From assembly GCA_024684035.1 (NCBI GenBank), contig JAIKXQ010000005.1, positions 47,626 to 111,625 on the forward strand: a DNA stretch of 64,000 nucleotides. The letters run 5' to 3'. Position 1 is the stretch's first letter. Every line of letters begins with the position of its first letter. Shown here piece after piece: positions 51,455 to 60,536 of this stretch. The translations under genes were made by a program, and so were the position numbers. The notes below the pieces were generated by a model that was not told where the DNA came from, searched no databases, and saw only the letters and a program-made list of their open reading frames with translations. The stretch is from Eubacterium sp. (lineage in GTDB: Bacteria; Bacillota; Clostridia; Lachnospirales; Lachnospiraceae).

Positions 51455-52369
51455 ATGGAAACAGATAAGAGACTTGCGGTTTCACTTGCCGGCGTAGAAT
51501 TAAAGAACCCTGTAATGACAGCGTCCGGAACTTTCGGCTCCGGCGCGGAGTACAGTGAATTTGTAGATTTGAACAGGCTGGGCGCCGTTGTGACAAAGGG
51601 CGTCGCAAACGTGCCCTGGCCGGGAAATCCGACACCCCGTGTTGCTGAGGTGTACGGGGGAATGCTCAATGCCATCGGCCTTCAGAATCCCGGTATTGAT
51701 GTATTCTGCGAGAGAGACATTCCTTTCCTGAAAAAATATGACACGAAGATCATCGTCAACGTCTGCGGACATTCCGAAGAGGAATATCTGGAAGTGGTGG
51801 ACCGACTGGCGGATGAACCGGTAGATATGCTGGAGATCAATATCTCCTGCCCGAATGTCAAAGAGGGAGGCATTGCTTTCGGTACAGATCCGAAGGTGGC
51901 CGAGCAGATTACGAAGGCTGTGAAGGCTCACGCAAAACAACCGGTGATCATGAAACTCAGTCCCAATGTCACGGATATTACAGAGATGGCCAGAGCTGTT
52001 GAGGCAGGTGGAGCAGATGTGATTTCCCTGATCAACACTCTGACGGGAATGAAGATCGATGTAAACAGAAGGAAATTTGTCCTGGCAAACAAGACCGGCG
52101 GTATGTCCGGGCCGGCAGTGAAACCCATCGCTGTGCGGATGGTTTATCAGGTGGCACAGGCGGTGAAAGTTCCGATCATCGGAATGGGAGGAATCGCAAC
52201 AGCGGAGGACGCGCTGGAATTCATCCTTGCCGGTGCCACAGCTGTCTCTGTGGGCACGGCGAACTTCATTGATCCGATGTCCACAGAAAAAATCGTGGAT
52301 GGCCTTATGGCATATCTGGATGAGCAGAAGATCGGCGACATCCGTGAGTTGATCGGCGCAGTACAGTGA
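51455..52369 (+). CDS. pyrD: Dihydroorotate dehydrogenase, type 1B catalytic subunit
   Basis: The start at 51455 is fixed by GGAGGAAA; a longer frame overlaps pyrK. The 304-residue TIM barrel binds FMN and has the NPVMTASGTFGSG start, NISCPNVKEGG with the catalytic Cys, and VPIIGMGGIATAEDA for the phosphate. It oxidises dihydroorotate and works with PyrK. Confidence 0.96.
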   Translation: METDKRLAVSLAGVELKNPVMTASGTFGSGAEYSEFVDLNRLGAVVTKGVANVPWPGNPTPRVAEVYGGMLNAIGLQNPGIDVFCERDIPFLKKYDTKIIVNVCGHSEEEYLEVVDRLADEPVDMLEINISCPNVKEGGIAFGTDPKVAEQITKAVKAHAKQPVIMKLSPNVTDITEMARAVEAGGADVISLINTLTGMKIDVNRRKFVLANKTGGMSGPAVKPIAVRMVYQVAQAVKVPIIGMGGIATAEDALEFILAGATAVSVGTANFIDPMSTEKIVDGLMAYLDEQKIGDIRELIGAVQ

Positions 52370-52402
52370 TATCAGATGTCTTAACAAAGAAGAGGTGCAG
52401 AA

Positions 52403-53098
52403 ATGGAAGCATATAAGCAGCAGTTTATTGAATTTATGGTAGAGTCGAACGTTCTGAAGTTCGGAGAGTTCACGCTGAAGAGCGGAAGAAAGTCTCCCTT
52501 TTTCATGAATGCAGGGGCGTATGTCACCGGTACACAGCTGAAAAAGCTCGGTGAGTTCTATGCGAAGGCAATTCATGACAATTACGGTCTTGATTTCGAT
52601 GTACTCTTTGGACCGGCATATAAGGGAATCCCGCTTTCTGTTGCCACAACCATGGCGATCAGCGACCTGTACGGTGTGGATATCCGCTACTGCTCCAACC
52701 GAAAAGAGGAGAAAGATCACGGCGGAGACAAGGGAATTCTTCTGGGAAGTGAGATCCACGACGGAGACAGAGTTGTCATCATTGAGGACGTGACCACATC
52801 CGGCAAATCCATCGAGGAGACATTCCCGATTCTGAAGGCTCAGGGAGATATCGAGATCAAAGGTCTGATGGTATCTTTGAACCGTATGGAGAGAGGCAAG
52901 GAGACAAAGAGCGCCCTCTCAGAGATCACAGAGAAGTATGGCTTCCCGGCCAATGCCATTGTGTCCATGGCTGAGGTCTGTGAATATCTCGGCGAGCATC
53001 CCCAGAACGGAAAGATGCTGCTGACAGAGGAACTGAAAACTGCAATCAAAGACTACTACGCACAGTACGGCGCCGAGGAATACGCGGGACTGATCTGA
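52403..53098 (+). CDS. pyrE: Orotate phosphoribosyltransferase
   Basis: 231 residues. FGEFTLKSGRKSPFF starts the fold, FGPAYKGIPL binds orotate, and VVIIEDVTTSGKS is the PRPP loop. It makes orotidine monophosphate from orotate and PRPP. SD GAGGTG; last enzyme gene of the pyr operon. Only one base separates its stop from the next start. Confidence 0.96.
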   Translation: MEAYKQQFIEFMVESNVLKFGEFTLKSGRKSPFFMNAGAYVTGTQLKKLGEFYAKAIHDNYGLDFDVLFGPAYKGIPLSVATTMAISDLYGVDIRYCSNRKEEKDHGGDKGILLGSEIHDGDRVVIIEDVTTSGKSIEETFPILKAQGDIEIKGLMVSLNRMERGKETKSALSEITEKYGFPANAIVSMAEVCEYLGEHPQNGKMLLTEELKTAIKDYYAQYGAEEYAGLI

Positions 53099-53099
53099 T

Positions 53100-53429
53100 A
53101 TGGCAGATAAGAAAAGCAGACGATATACATTCTTGGAAAAGGAGAGGATCAACGATACGAAAGTGTCGCTGATCCTGTCCGCTGTTTCTGCGCTGATCCT
53201 GGGCGTGTGTATTCTGATCTCCTTCCTTGTGCAGGCAAAGGGAGACGTTGCGCTCGGGGCGGCCGGTTTTGCGGCGGCCCTTTTTGCTGTTTACGCGTTT
53301 TTTCTGGGAATGAAGGAATTGTCCGCAAATCCGGAGAAGCAGCAGCAGCCGGCGATGCTGGCGGCCGGGGTGTCCGGCGTGATGGTGATTGCCTGGGTCG
53401 TGCTCTTCCTTCTGGGAGTCAGTCATTGA
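53100..53429 (+). CDS. Small membrane protein with three spans (DUF6142-like?)
   Basis: 109 residues: a basic N-terminus (KKSRRYTFLEKERIN), then three spans (about 22-44, 49-68, 85-107) and no outside domain. It begins right after the pyrE stop with no clear SD of its own, so translation is probably coupled. It recalls DUF6142-type proteins of Lachnospiraceae, but I am not sure. No role in pyrimidine synthesis is known. Confidence 0.7.
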   Translation: MADKKSRRYTFLEKERINDTKVSLILSAVSALILGVCILISFLVQAKGDVALGAAGFAAALFAVYAFFLGMKELSANPEKQQQPAMLAAGVSGVMVIAWVVLFLLGVSH

Positions 53430-53525
53430 AGCGGCACTGCGACAAAGAGACACGGGAAGACGACACATGGCGGTATTGACCGCATGTGAACACAGAGAAC
53501 CTACGAAAGGAAAACAGAAAAGGGA

Positions 53526-55616
53526 ATGCAGCATATTGAAATAGAGAGAGAAGAACTGACAGAGAGACTGGAGCTGGCGGTTTCCAGACTGGAAGAGATT
53601 CCGCAGGAGTCGCGTGTGCCGGATGCATTTCGGGATTTTTTTGCCCGGGAGGCAGAGTTTCTTCTCGACATGCACCGGCTCATGTGCTCACTTCGGGAGG
53701 GGGCGTACAGAGAAGCTTCCATTCATGAGTTGGAGGAGTTGAACCGGAAACTCTACAAAGATATTCTTCCGGAGAATTACGGAACCTGTCCGGGAAATCC
53801 GACGTACGCCGTATCGCAGATGGGAAAAGGCCTCGGAGAACTTTTTTCGTTTCTCTACACGGAACTTCGCGGGGCGGTTGTTTTTGCCTATGAAAACAAA
53901 GAGTGGGATTACCTGGTGGCTGCCGAGTTGTTCCTTGAAATCTACCACGCGTTTACCGATGGCTTTGAAGAGAACGGGGGACTTCCGGAGGAAAAAACGG
54001 TCCGCGACATTCTCTACTGGTACTGCAGTGATTACACGGCAGAGATGGTGACGGAGCGCACAGCGGAAATGCTGGATCCGGAACTTTCTTTTGCCCGTGA
54101 TATTATCATGAACGAGGATCTGAATGATCTGCGTTATCTGTACCGTTTCGGCGAGTATGTGACGGAGAATGAGCGGAAGACGGCAGAGTATCTGAATTCT
54201 CTTCCGGAGGATGAAATCGAGTCGATCGCGAAGACCTGGACAGAGGGTTACCGCATCGGTTTTGAGGTGGCAGGAAAGCCGCTTCACAAGAAAAAAACAG
54301 TGAATATCCGTTACAGACTTGGCTTTGAGCGTATTGTGCGCTGCGCCGTTAAGCAGTTTGAGGCCATGGGTCTTGCGAGTGTGATCTACCGGAGTGCGGT
54401 GCACGCGGTGAATAAACGGCAGAGCATTCGCGTCGGTTACTACGGCGCAGTTCCGAATCCGCAGTTTGAGTATGATCACCGGAATGACGCGGCTCTTTTT
54501 CTTGATGAGAAGTTTGTCACGAGGAAACTTCAGGCTCTCCGGAATGCATACGAGGAGCACAAATACCTTGCCAACACCCATGGCGGTCCCGCCGTCATGG
54601 ACGTCTTTGGCGAGACGCCGTTTGTGCCGCAGGCGAACCCGGATGCGATGAAGATGAGCCCTGAGGTGCAGAAGGAGCAGGTTCGCTACAGCAACGAGGC
54701 CGGACAGATCACCAACCGCTATATCATCGGTTCCGAGAGAAGCTTTACGATCATCGCCTATCCGGTACCTCAGATTGGTGAGAACTTCAGGGAGATTTTT
54801 GCCGAGACGGTGAAGATCAACAATCTGGATTACCGGAAATATCAGAAAATCCAGCAGACGATTATCGATAGCCTGGATCAGGGAACGGCTCTGCATATCG
54901 CCGGCATGAAAGGAAACTGCACAGATCTGACGGTACAGCTGCACAGACTGGAGGATCCGTCGAAGCAGACGAATTTCGAGAACTGTGTGGCGGATGTAAA
55001 TATTCCGGTCGGAGAGGTTTTTACTTCCCCGGTTCTTGCCGGAACCAATGGTGTTCTGCATGTGAGTCGGGTTTATCTGGAAGAGTTCCAGTACCGGGAT
55101 CTTCGGATTGAGGTAAAGGATGGCATGATCTCGGACTACATCTGTGGAAATTTCGATTCGGAAGAGGAAAACAGAAAATACATTGAGGAGAATATCCTCT
55201 TTCACCACAAGACAATTCCCATGGGAGAGTGCGCCATCGGTACGAATACCACGGCTTATCGCGTGGCGAAGACCTATGGTATCGCCGACAAGCTGCCGAT
55301 TCTGATTGCGGAGAAGATGGGACCCCATTTTGCCTTTGGAGATACCTGCTACAGCTGGCAGGAAGACAACGCCGTATTCAATCCGGATGGCAAGGAGATT
55401 ATAGCCAGGGACAATGAGTGCTCCATCAAGAGAAAAACCGACCTGTCCGCGGCATATTTCGGCTGCCATACGGACATCACTATTCCCTACGAGGAGCTGG
55501 GGCACATCCGTGTACTCTGTGACGACGGACGCGAGATTTCCATCATCGAGAACGGCCGCTTTGTCCTTCCCGGCACAGAAGAACTTAACCTTCCGCTGGA
55601 AGGATTAATTGACTGA
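53526..55616 (+). CDS. M29-like aminopeptidase with long N-terminal extension
   Basis: 696 residues. The C-terminal 330 or so show the M29 (AmpS/AmpT) metal site: VNIPVGEVFTSP and IPMGECAIGTN (Glu ligands), EKMGPHFAFGDTC (His) and a late HTDI (His/Asp). Usual M29 enzymes are about 400 residues; here about 330 helical residues precede the core (LYWYCSDYTAEMV, LRYLYRFGEYVTENE). It releases N-terminal residues from peptides in the cytoplasm, using two metals. The start at 53526 has a modest SD. Confidence 0.85.
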   Translation: MQHIEIEREELTERLELAVSRLEEIPQESRVPDAFRDFFAREAEFLLDMHRLMCSLREGAYREASIHELEELNRKLYKDILPENYGTCPGNPTYAVSQMGKGLGELFSFLYTELRGAVVFAYENKEWDYLVAAELFLEIYHAFTDGFEENGGLPEEKTVRDILYWYCSDYTAEMVTERTAEMLDPELSFARDIIMNEDLNDLRYLYRFGEYVTENERKTAEYLNSLPEDEIESIAKTWTEGYRIGFEVAGKPLHKKKTVNIRYRLGFERIVRCAVKQFEAMGLASVIYRSAVHAVNKRQSIRVGYYGAVPNPQFEYDHRNDAALFLDEKFVTRKLQALRNAYEEHKYLANTHGGPAVMDVFGETPFVPQANPDAMKMSPEVQKEQVRYSNEAGQITNRYIIGSERSFTIIAYPVPQIGENFREIFAETVKINNLDYRKYQKIQQTIIDSLDQGTALHIAGMKGNCTDLTVQLHRLEDPSKQTNFENCVADVNIPVGEVFTSPVLAGTNGVLHVSRVYLEEFQYRDLRIEVKDGMISDYICGNFDSEEENRKYIEENILFHHKTIPMGECAIGTNTTAYRVAKTYGIADKLPILIAEKMGPHFAFGDTCYSWQEDNAVFNPDGKEIIARDNECSIKRKTDLSAAYFGCHTDITIPYEELGHIRVLCDDGREISIIENGRFVLPGTEELNLPLEGLID

Positions 55617-55770
55617 CAAAACAGAAGATTTTTGGTATCCGAAGGGACTGTCTGTCGTGAAAATGTCATATTTGCCGCTCAGGGCAAAAAAGTACACACA
55701 GAACGGATAAGTCATGGTATAAATAATTACGGTAGTGAAATGCACCATTTTTTTTAAAGGAGATACAACG

Positions 55771-56271
55771 ATGGCAAAAGTTGGTATTGTTATGGGCAGT
55801 GACTCCGATATGGGAGCCATGTCAAAAGCTGCAGCACAGCTTGAAGAATTCGGTATTGAGTATGAGATGAGAATCATTTCCGCTCACAGACAGCCGGAAG
55901 AGCTCGTAGAGTGGGCAAGAAGTGCTGAAGACAGGGGAATTAAAGTAATTATCGCAGGAGCAGGAATGGCAGCAGCCCTTCCGGGTATGTGCGCGGCACT
56001 GTTCTCACTGCCGGTCATCGGTGTACCGCTCAGCGGAAGTAAACTCAATGGAACGGATGCCTTGTATTCTACCGTTCAGATGCCTTCCGGAATTCCGGTT
56101 GCCACTGTGGCAATCGACGGAACAAAGAACGCTGCAATTCTTGCGGCAAGAATTCTTTCTGTAGCTGATCCGGAGATGCTCTCGAAAATCAAAGAGTTTG
56201 GCGCAAAAGGAAAAGAGGCAGTGATCGCCAAGGATGCCAGACTGCAGGAAGTCGGATACAAGAACTATTAA
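55771..56271 (+). CDS. purE: N5-carboxyaminoimidazole ribonucleotide mutase
   Basis: Start at 55771, after AAAGGAGA; an in-frame ATG 36 nt upstream has none. 166 residues with GIVMGSDSDMGAM, ISAHRQPEE (catalytic His) and GAGMAAALPGM, class I PurE. It rearranges N5-CAIR to CAIR. First gene of purE-purM-purN-purD; purK is not beside it. Confidence 0.95.
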   Translation: MAKVGIVMGSDSDMGAMSKAAAQLEEFGIEYEMRIISAHRQPEELVEWARSAEDRGIKVIIAGAGMAAALPGMCAALFSLPVIGVPLSGSKLNGTDALYSTVQMPSGIPVATVAIDGTKNAAILAARILSVADPEMLSKIKEFGAKGKEAVIAKDARLQEVGYKNY

Positions 56272-56379
56272 GGATCAAACAGCGCTTTGCCCCGAAAAGG
56301 GCGTGAGATGCGATTTGCATATTGGGAACTTTATAAACAAATCAAGAAATGAATGGTTTTAGTGAAACAGGAGGAACAT

Positions 56380-57405
56380 ATGGATTACAAGACATCTGGA
56401 GTTGACATTGAGGCTGGATACAAATCAGTAGAGCTTATGAAGCAGTACGTTAAGACAACCGTGCGTCCGGAGATGATGGGCGGACTCGGCGGATTTTCCG
56501 GCGCGTTTTCTGCAGAGGCCTTCAAGAATATGGAGCACCCGATGCTGCTTTCCGGAACAGACGGCGTAGGAACCAAGCTGAAGCTCGCATTCCTCATGAA
56601 CAAAAATGACACAGTTGGAATCGACTGTGTGGCAATGTGCGTGAATGACGTGGCCTGTGCCGGTGGAGAGCCGCTGTTTTTCCTGGACTACATCGCCTGC
56701 GGAAAGAACTATCCGGAGAAGATCGCTGATATCGTCAAGGGTGTTGCCGAGGGATGCCGTCAGGCAGGTGCAGCCCTCATCGGCGGTGAGACAGCAGAGA
56801 TGCCGGGCTTCTATCCGGTGGACGAGTACGACCTTGCAGGTTTCGCTGTAGGTGTTGTTGATAAGAAAGATATGATCACAGGTGAGGATCTTCAGGAGGG
56901 CGATGTTCTGGTGGGACTTTCTTCCTCCGGTGTACACAGCAACGGTTTCTCTCTGGTTCGCAAAGTCTTTGATATGACTCCGGAGTCCCTTGACACATAC
57001 TATGAGGAGCTGGACGGAAAGCTGGGAGACGTTCTCCTTGCACCGACAAAAATCTATGTAAAAGCCATGAAAGCCATCAAGGATGCAGGCGTGAAAGTAA
57101 GAGCCTGCAGCCATATCACAGGCGGCGGCTTCTATGAGAATGTACCGCGTATGCTCAAAGACGGCGTTGTTGCGCAGATCGAGAAGGATTCCTATCCGGT
57201 ACCGCCGATCTTCAGACTGATGCAGAAGAAGGGTAATATCGATGAGCATATGATGTACAATACCTACAACATGGGTATCGGAATGGTTCTCGCAGTGAGA
57301 CCGGAGGATGTTGAGACTACAATGAAGGCGGCACGTGAGGCCGGCGAGTATCCTTACCGCATCGGTAAGATTGTCTCCGGAACAAAGGGTGTAGAACTCA
57401 TTTAA
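56380..57405 (+). CDS. purM: Phosphoribosylformylglycinamidine cyclo-ligase
   Basis: Start at 56380, six bases after AGGAGG. 341 residues with MDYKTSGVDIEAG, GTDGVGTKLKLA, CVNDVACAGGEPLFFLDY, GGETAEMPGFY and HITGGGFYENVPR, all diagnostic. It closes the imidazole ring to give AIR. It ends 27 bp before purN. Confidence 0.97.
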   Translation: MDYKTSGVDIEAGYKSVELMKQYVKTTVRPEMMGGLGGFSGAFSAEAFKNMEHPMLLSGTDGVGTKLKLAFLMNKNDTVGIDCVAMCVNDVACAGGEPLFFLDYIACGKNYPEKIADIVKGVAEGCRQAGAALIGGETAEMPGFYPVDEYDLAGFAVGVVDKKDMITGEDLQEGDVLVGLSSSGVHSNGFSLVRKVFDMTPESLDTYYEELDGKLGDVLLAPTKIYVKAMKAIKDAGVKVRACSHITGGGFYENVPRMLKDGVVAQIEKDSYPVPPIFRLMQKKGNIDEHMMYNTYNMGIGMVLAVRPEDVETTMKAAREAGEYPYRIGKIVSGTKGVELI

Positions 57406-57432
57406 GTTTACGGGACAAGAGGGGATACAGAA

Positions 57433-58077
57433 ATGTTGAGAATAGCGGTGCTGGTATCCGGAGGCGGAACAAATCTCCAGGCAATTCTGGATGCCATTGA
57501 CAGTGGTGTAATAACCAACGCAGAGGTGACGGGGGTACTTTCCAATAATCCGAATGCCTATGCACTAGAGAGAGCCAGAAAAAAAGGAATTGAGGCTGTC
57601 TGCGTGAGCCCGAAACAGTTTGAGACCCGCGCGCAGTTTGAGGATGCCTATCTCGCCCAGACCCAGGCCTTTCAGCCTGATCTGGTGGTTCTGGCCGGCT
57701 GTATGGTCGTAATCCCGGAGAAGATGGTAGCGGCTTTTCCAAACCGTATGATCAATATTCATCCGGCGCTGATTCCGGCATTCTGCGGAACAGGCTATTA
57801 CGGTCTTCATGTTCATGAGAAGGTTCTCGAGAGAGGCGCCCGGGTGACCGGCGCGACGGTTCATTTCGTGGACGAGGGAACTGACTCCGGCCCCATCATT
57901 CTTCAGAAAGCGGTTTATGTACAGGACGGGGATACCCCGGAGATCCTGCAGAAGCGCGTGATGGAGCAGGCAGAGTGGAAGATCATGCCGGAGGCGATCA
58001 ATCTGATTGCCAACGGAAGAGTCAGTGTCAGCGATCGCAAGGTAACGATCAGAGATTACGAATACGGCAATATATAA
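57433..58077 (+). CDS. purN: Phosphoribosylglycinamide formyltransferase
   Basis: 214 residues. LVSGGGTNLQAI binds the ribonucleotide phosphate; INIHPALIPAF has the catalytic Asn/His and HFVDEGTDSGPII the Asp. It adds formyl from 10-formyl-THF to GAR. SD GAGGGG. Confidence 0.96.
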   Translation: MLRIAVLVSGGGTNLQAILDAIDSGVITNAEVTGVLSNNPNAYALERARKKGIEAVCVSPKQFETRAQFEDAYLAQTQAFQPDLVVLAGCMVVIPEKMVAAFPNRMINIHPALIPAFCGTGYYGLHVHEKVLERGARVTGATVHFVDEGTDSGPIILQKAVYVQDGDTPEILQKRVMEQAEWKIMPEAINLIANGRVSVSDRKVTIRDYEYGNI

Positions 58078-58102
58078 TGTACAGGAAAGTGAGGAACAGG
58101 AA

Positions 58103-59392
58103 ATGGGAATGAAGGTACTTGTGGTCGGCGGCGGCGGACGTGAGCATGCGATCGTATGGAAAGTTGCGCAGAGCCCGAAGGTGGACAAGATCTACTGCGC
58201 ACCGGGAAATGCGGGAATTGCGGAGCTGGCAGAGTGTGTGGACATCGGCGCCATGGAGTTTGACAAGCTGGTCACTTTTGCGAAAGAGAAGGAAGTAGAC
58301 CTCACCATCGTAGGCATGGATGATCCGCTGGTTGGTGGAATTGTAGATGCTTTCGAAGAGGCCGGCCTTCGCGTATTCGGACCGAGAAAGAATGCGGCAA
58401 TTCTTGAAGGCTCCAAAGCTTTTTCCAAGATGCTTATGAAGAAATATGAGATCCCCACAGCGGGATATGAAACCTTCTCTGAGCCGGACAAGGTTATCGA
58501 GTACTGCAAAAACAATAACAAATTCCCCATCGTTCTGAAGGCCGACGGTCTTGCACTGGGCAAAGGAGTTCTCATCTGTGAGAATATGGAGGAAGTGGAA
58601 GCCGGCGTAAAGGAACTGATGATTGACAAAAAGTTCGGTTCCGCAGGCGACGAGATTGTCGTTGAGGACTTTATGACCGGACGCGAAGTTTCTGTTCTCT
58701 CCTTTGTGGATGGAAACATTGTAAAAACCATGGCTTCCGCTCAGGATCACAAGCGTGCAAAAGACGGCGACGAGGGTCTGAACACAGGCGGAATGGGCAA
58801 CTTCTCCCCCACACCGTTCTACACAAAAGAGGTGGAGGAATTCTGTAATAAATATGTATTCCAGCCCACCGTGGACGCCATGAAGGCAGAGGGACGTCCC
58901 TTCAAGGGAATTATCTTCTTCGGACTGATGCTCACACCGGAAGGACCGAAGGTTCTGGAGTACAACGCCAGATTCGGTGACCCGGAGGCACAGGTAGTAC
59001 TTCCCAGAATGAAGAACGACATCATCGACGTGGTAGTGGCCTGCATCGACGGCACTCTCGACCAGATCGATCTTCAGTTCACAGAGGAAGCCTGCGTGAC
59101 CGTAGTACTCGCCAGCGACGGATATCCCCTTGCATATGAGAAGGGACTGCCCATCCGAGGCCTGGAGAACTTCAAAGACAAGGAAGGTTACTATGTCTTC
59201 CATGCCGGCACAAAGTTCAACGAGAAGGGCGAAGTGGTTACAAACGGCGGCCGTGTCCTGGATGTCACAGCCCTGGGAAAAGACCTCAAAGAAGCCCGCG
59301 CAAACGCCTACAAGGCTGTAGAGTGGGTTGATTTCGACAACAAATATTTCAGACACGACATCGGTCATGCCATTGATGAGTACAAGGGATGA
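58103..59392 (+). CDS. purD: Phosphoribosylamine--glycine ligase
   Basis: 429 residues, ATP-grasp fold. VLVVGGGGREHAI starts the fold, IVLKADGLALGKGV is the ATP lid, and YNARFGDPEAQV the signature. It joins glycine to phosphoribosylamine. It is the last gene of the pur cluster and ends at a strong terminator. purB, purC, purF, purH and purL are not in the window. Confidence 0.97.
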   Translation: MGMKVLVVGGGGREHAIVWKVAQSPKVDKIYCAPGNAGIAELAECVDIGAMEFDKLVTFAKEKEVDLTIVGMDDPLVGGIVDAFEEAGLRVFGPRKNAAILEGSKAFSKMLMKKYEIPTAGYETFSEPDKVIEYCKNNNKFPIVLKADGLALGKGVLICENMEEVEAGVKELMIDKKFGSAGDEIVVEDFMTGREVSVLSFVDGNIVKTMASAQDHKRAKDGDEGLNTGGMGNFSPTPFYTKEVEEFCNKYVFQPTVDAMKAEGRPFKGIIFFGLMLTPEGPKVLEYNARFGDPEAQVVLPRMKNDIIDVVVACIDGTLDQIDLQFTEEACVTVVLASDGYPLAYEKGLPIRGLENFKDKEGYYVFHAGTKFNEKGEVVTNGGRVLDVTALGKDLKEARANAYKAVEWVDFDNKYFRHDIGHAIDEYKG

Positions 59393-59428
59393 TTCTGCTG
59401 GAGTCTGCATGTGAATAAAATGAGATTT

Positions 59429-59458
59429 AAAAGAGGTTCCGTACGGAACCTCTTTTTT
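59429..59458 (+). terminator. Terminator of the pur cluster
   Basis: AAAAGAGGTTCCG / CGGAACCTCTTTT perfect inverted repeat through GTAC, followed by TTG. Confidence 0.88.
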
Positions 59459-59469
59459 GTTGTGCGGAA

Positions 59470-59531
59470 AGCGCCAGTAATAGGCGGCGTAGCGCTGAGG
59501 ACGAGAGCGACGTGTTCGCGTGTATGCTCTG
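59470..59531 (+). repeat. Dispersed intergenic repeat, family A, copy 2
   Basis: It shares AATAGGCGGCG, AGCGCTGAGGA and AGCGACGTGT with copy 1 (14406) and ends GTGTATGCTCTG, as copy 1 does. It lies just behind the purD terminator. From 59532 to 59773 the sequence is AT-rich with no gene. Confidence 0.8.
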
Positions 59532-59773
59532 TCCTCCTCTGCGAGGCGTGCATAAAGTGAATAATATTCACGGAGAAAACGTGCAATGTGCATGAATATA
59601 CACAGGCGAAATTAGTAAGAATCACGAGGGCAAGTTTTATAATTTTATTGTGGATATTATATATAGTTGGCGAAAACTCTAAATAATCCGGCAGATACGC
59701 CGCGTGGCAATAAAATGTACTGTCAAATTGCCGTTTTAACGTGTTAAAATGGTAACTTGCTGCGTGTTGAGAA

Positions 59774-59802
59774 TTTACAAACTTCAAGTTTGATGATATA
59801 GT
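59774..59802 (+). promoter_or_regulatory. Promoter upstream of the 59901 gene and cstA
   Basis: TTTACA (59774-59779), 17-nt spacer, TATAGT (59797-59802), about 98 nt before the start codon. Confidence 0.7.
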
Positions 59803-59900
59803 ACACATGATGCATGAATTGCAGTAATTATGTATATAAATGCATAAATATAGATGACAGGATTTGTTGGCCGCCAGATGGTTCAACAGACGGGGCAGAG

Positions 59901-60536
59901 ATGAAAATGGAAAGGGTGTATTACACAGAGCGCCTCCTGGATGCGTTCCGGAGATATTATGATGTGAATCGGGAAGTGGAGGGCGCGCCGGAGGAATTTT
60001 TTGCAAGGTGTGATTTCCACGTCACCGATGCCCGTTATGTGCTCTCGAAGAAGAATGTTCTTTGGAGTACAGACAGCCACGAGTACTGTTATATTTTTTC
60101 CCTGGATCATTTAACGCTGGATGACTACAGGAGATTCGAAAAATACGCGTATGACGACGGCATGAAGAGGATTACGCCGGGGCACGGCCATAAGTGTACG
60201 GCGATCACCCTGATCGCTGTCTGCAAGAGCTGTGAAAGCGACGCCCGCAGGGCGCTTCGGCGATGTCGTCTGCACAAGGAATTCCGGTTTTCGCTGGACG
60301 GCTGGATGGATTTCCACACCGCCCTGGCAGAACTGGATCCGGAGAGGGTATACACGAATTTCAGCGGACATAAAAATGAAGGTGTTTTAAAGAAATTATT
60401 CAAAATAAAACCTGAGGGGGAAATAACAAATGAACACAGCATTGATACTGCTAATCGGAATTGTTGTACTGGCCTGCGGTTATCTTTTTTACGGCCGCTG
60501 GCTCGCAAAAACCTGGGGCATCGATCCGACCCGTAA
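59901..60536 (+). CDS. Unknown cytoplasmic protein, overlapping cstA
   Basis: 211 residues from ATG 59901. There is no signal or span, a Cys/His-rich middle (GHGHKCTAI, VCKSCESDARRALRRCR) and no family I recognise. The last 107 nt overlap cstA in another frame, and the residues encoded there (after KPEGEITNE) look like a chance read of the cstA start, rich in Arg. A related protein might normally end near KLFKIKPEG, so a lost stop or frameshift is possible. It shares the promoter at 59774 with cstA, so it may regulate or assist transport. Confidence 0.6.
   Translation: MKMERVYYTERLLDAFRRYYDVNREVEGAPEEFFARCDFHVTDARYVLSKKNVLWSTDSHEYCYIFSLDHLTLDDYRRFEKYAYDDGMKRITPGHGHKCTAITLIAVCKSCESDARRALRRCRLHKEFRFSLDGWMDFHTALAELDPERVYTNFSGHKNEGVLKKLFKIKPEGEITNEHSIDTANRNCCTGLRLSFLRPLARKNLGHRSDP

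Noticed and set aside
53688..55505. 605-codon open frame antisense to the aminopeptidase gene, and similar long antisense frames at 58049-59593, 44921-46489 and 6308-7699
   Set aside because: Each mirrors a well-supported gene on the other strand, lacks an SD and has an unnatural His/Arg/Ile-rich composition.
55617..55770. Purine riboswitch or PurR box upstream of purE
   Set aside because: No conserved core of the purine aptamer and no paired PurR boxes could be found in 154 nt.
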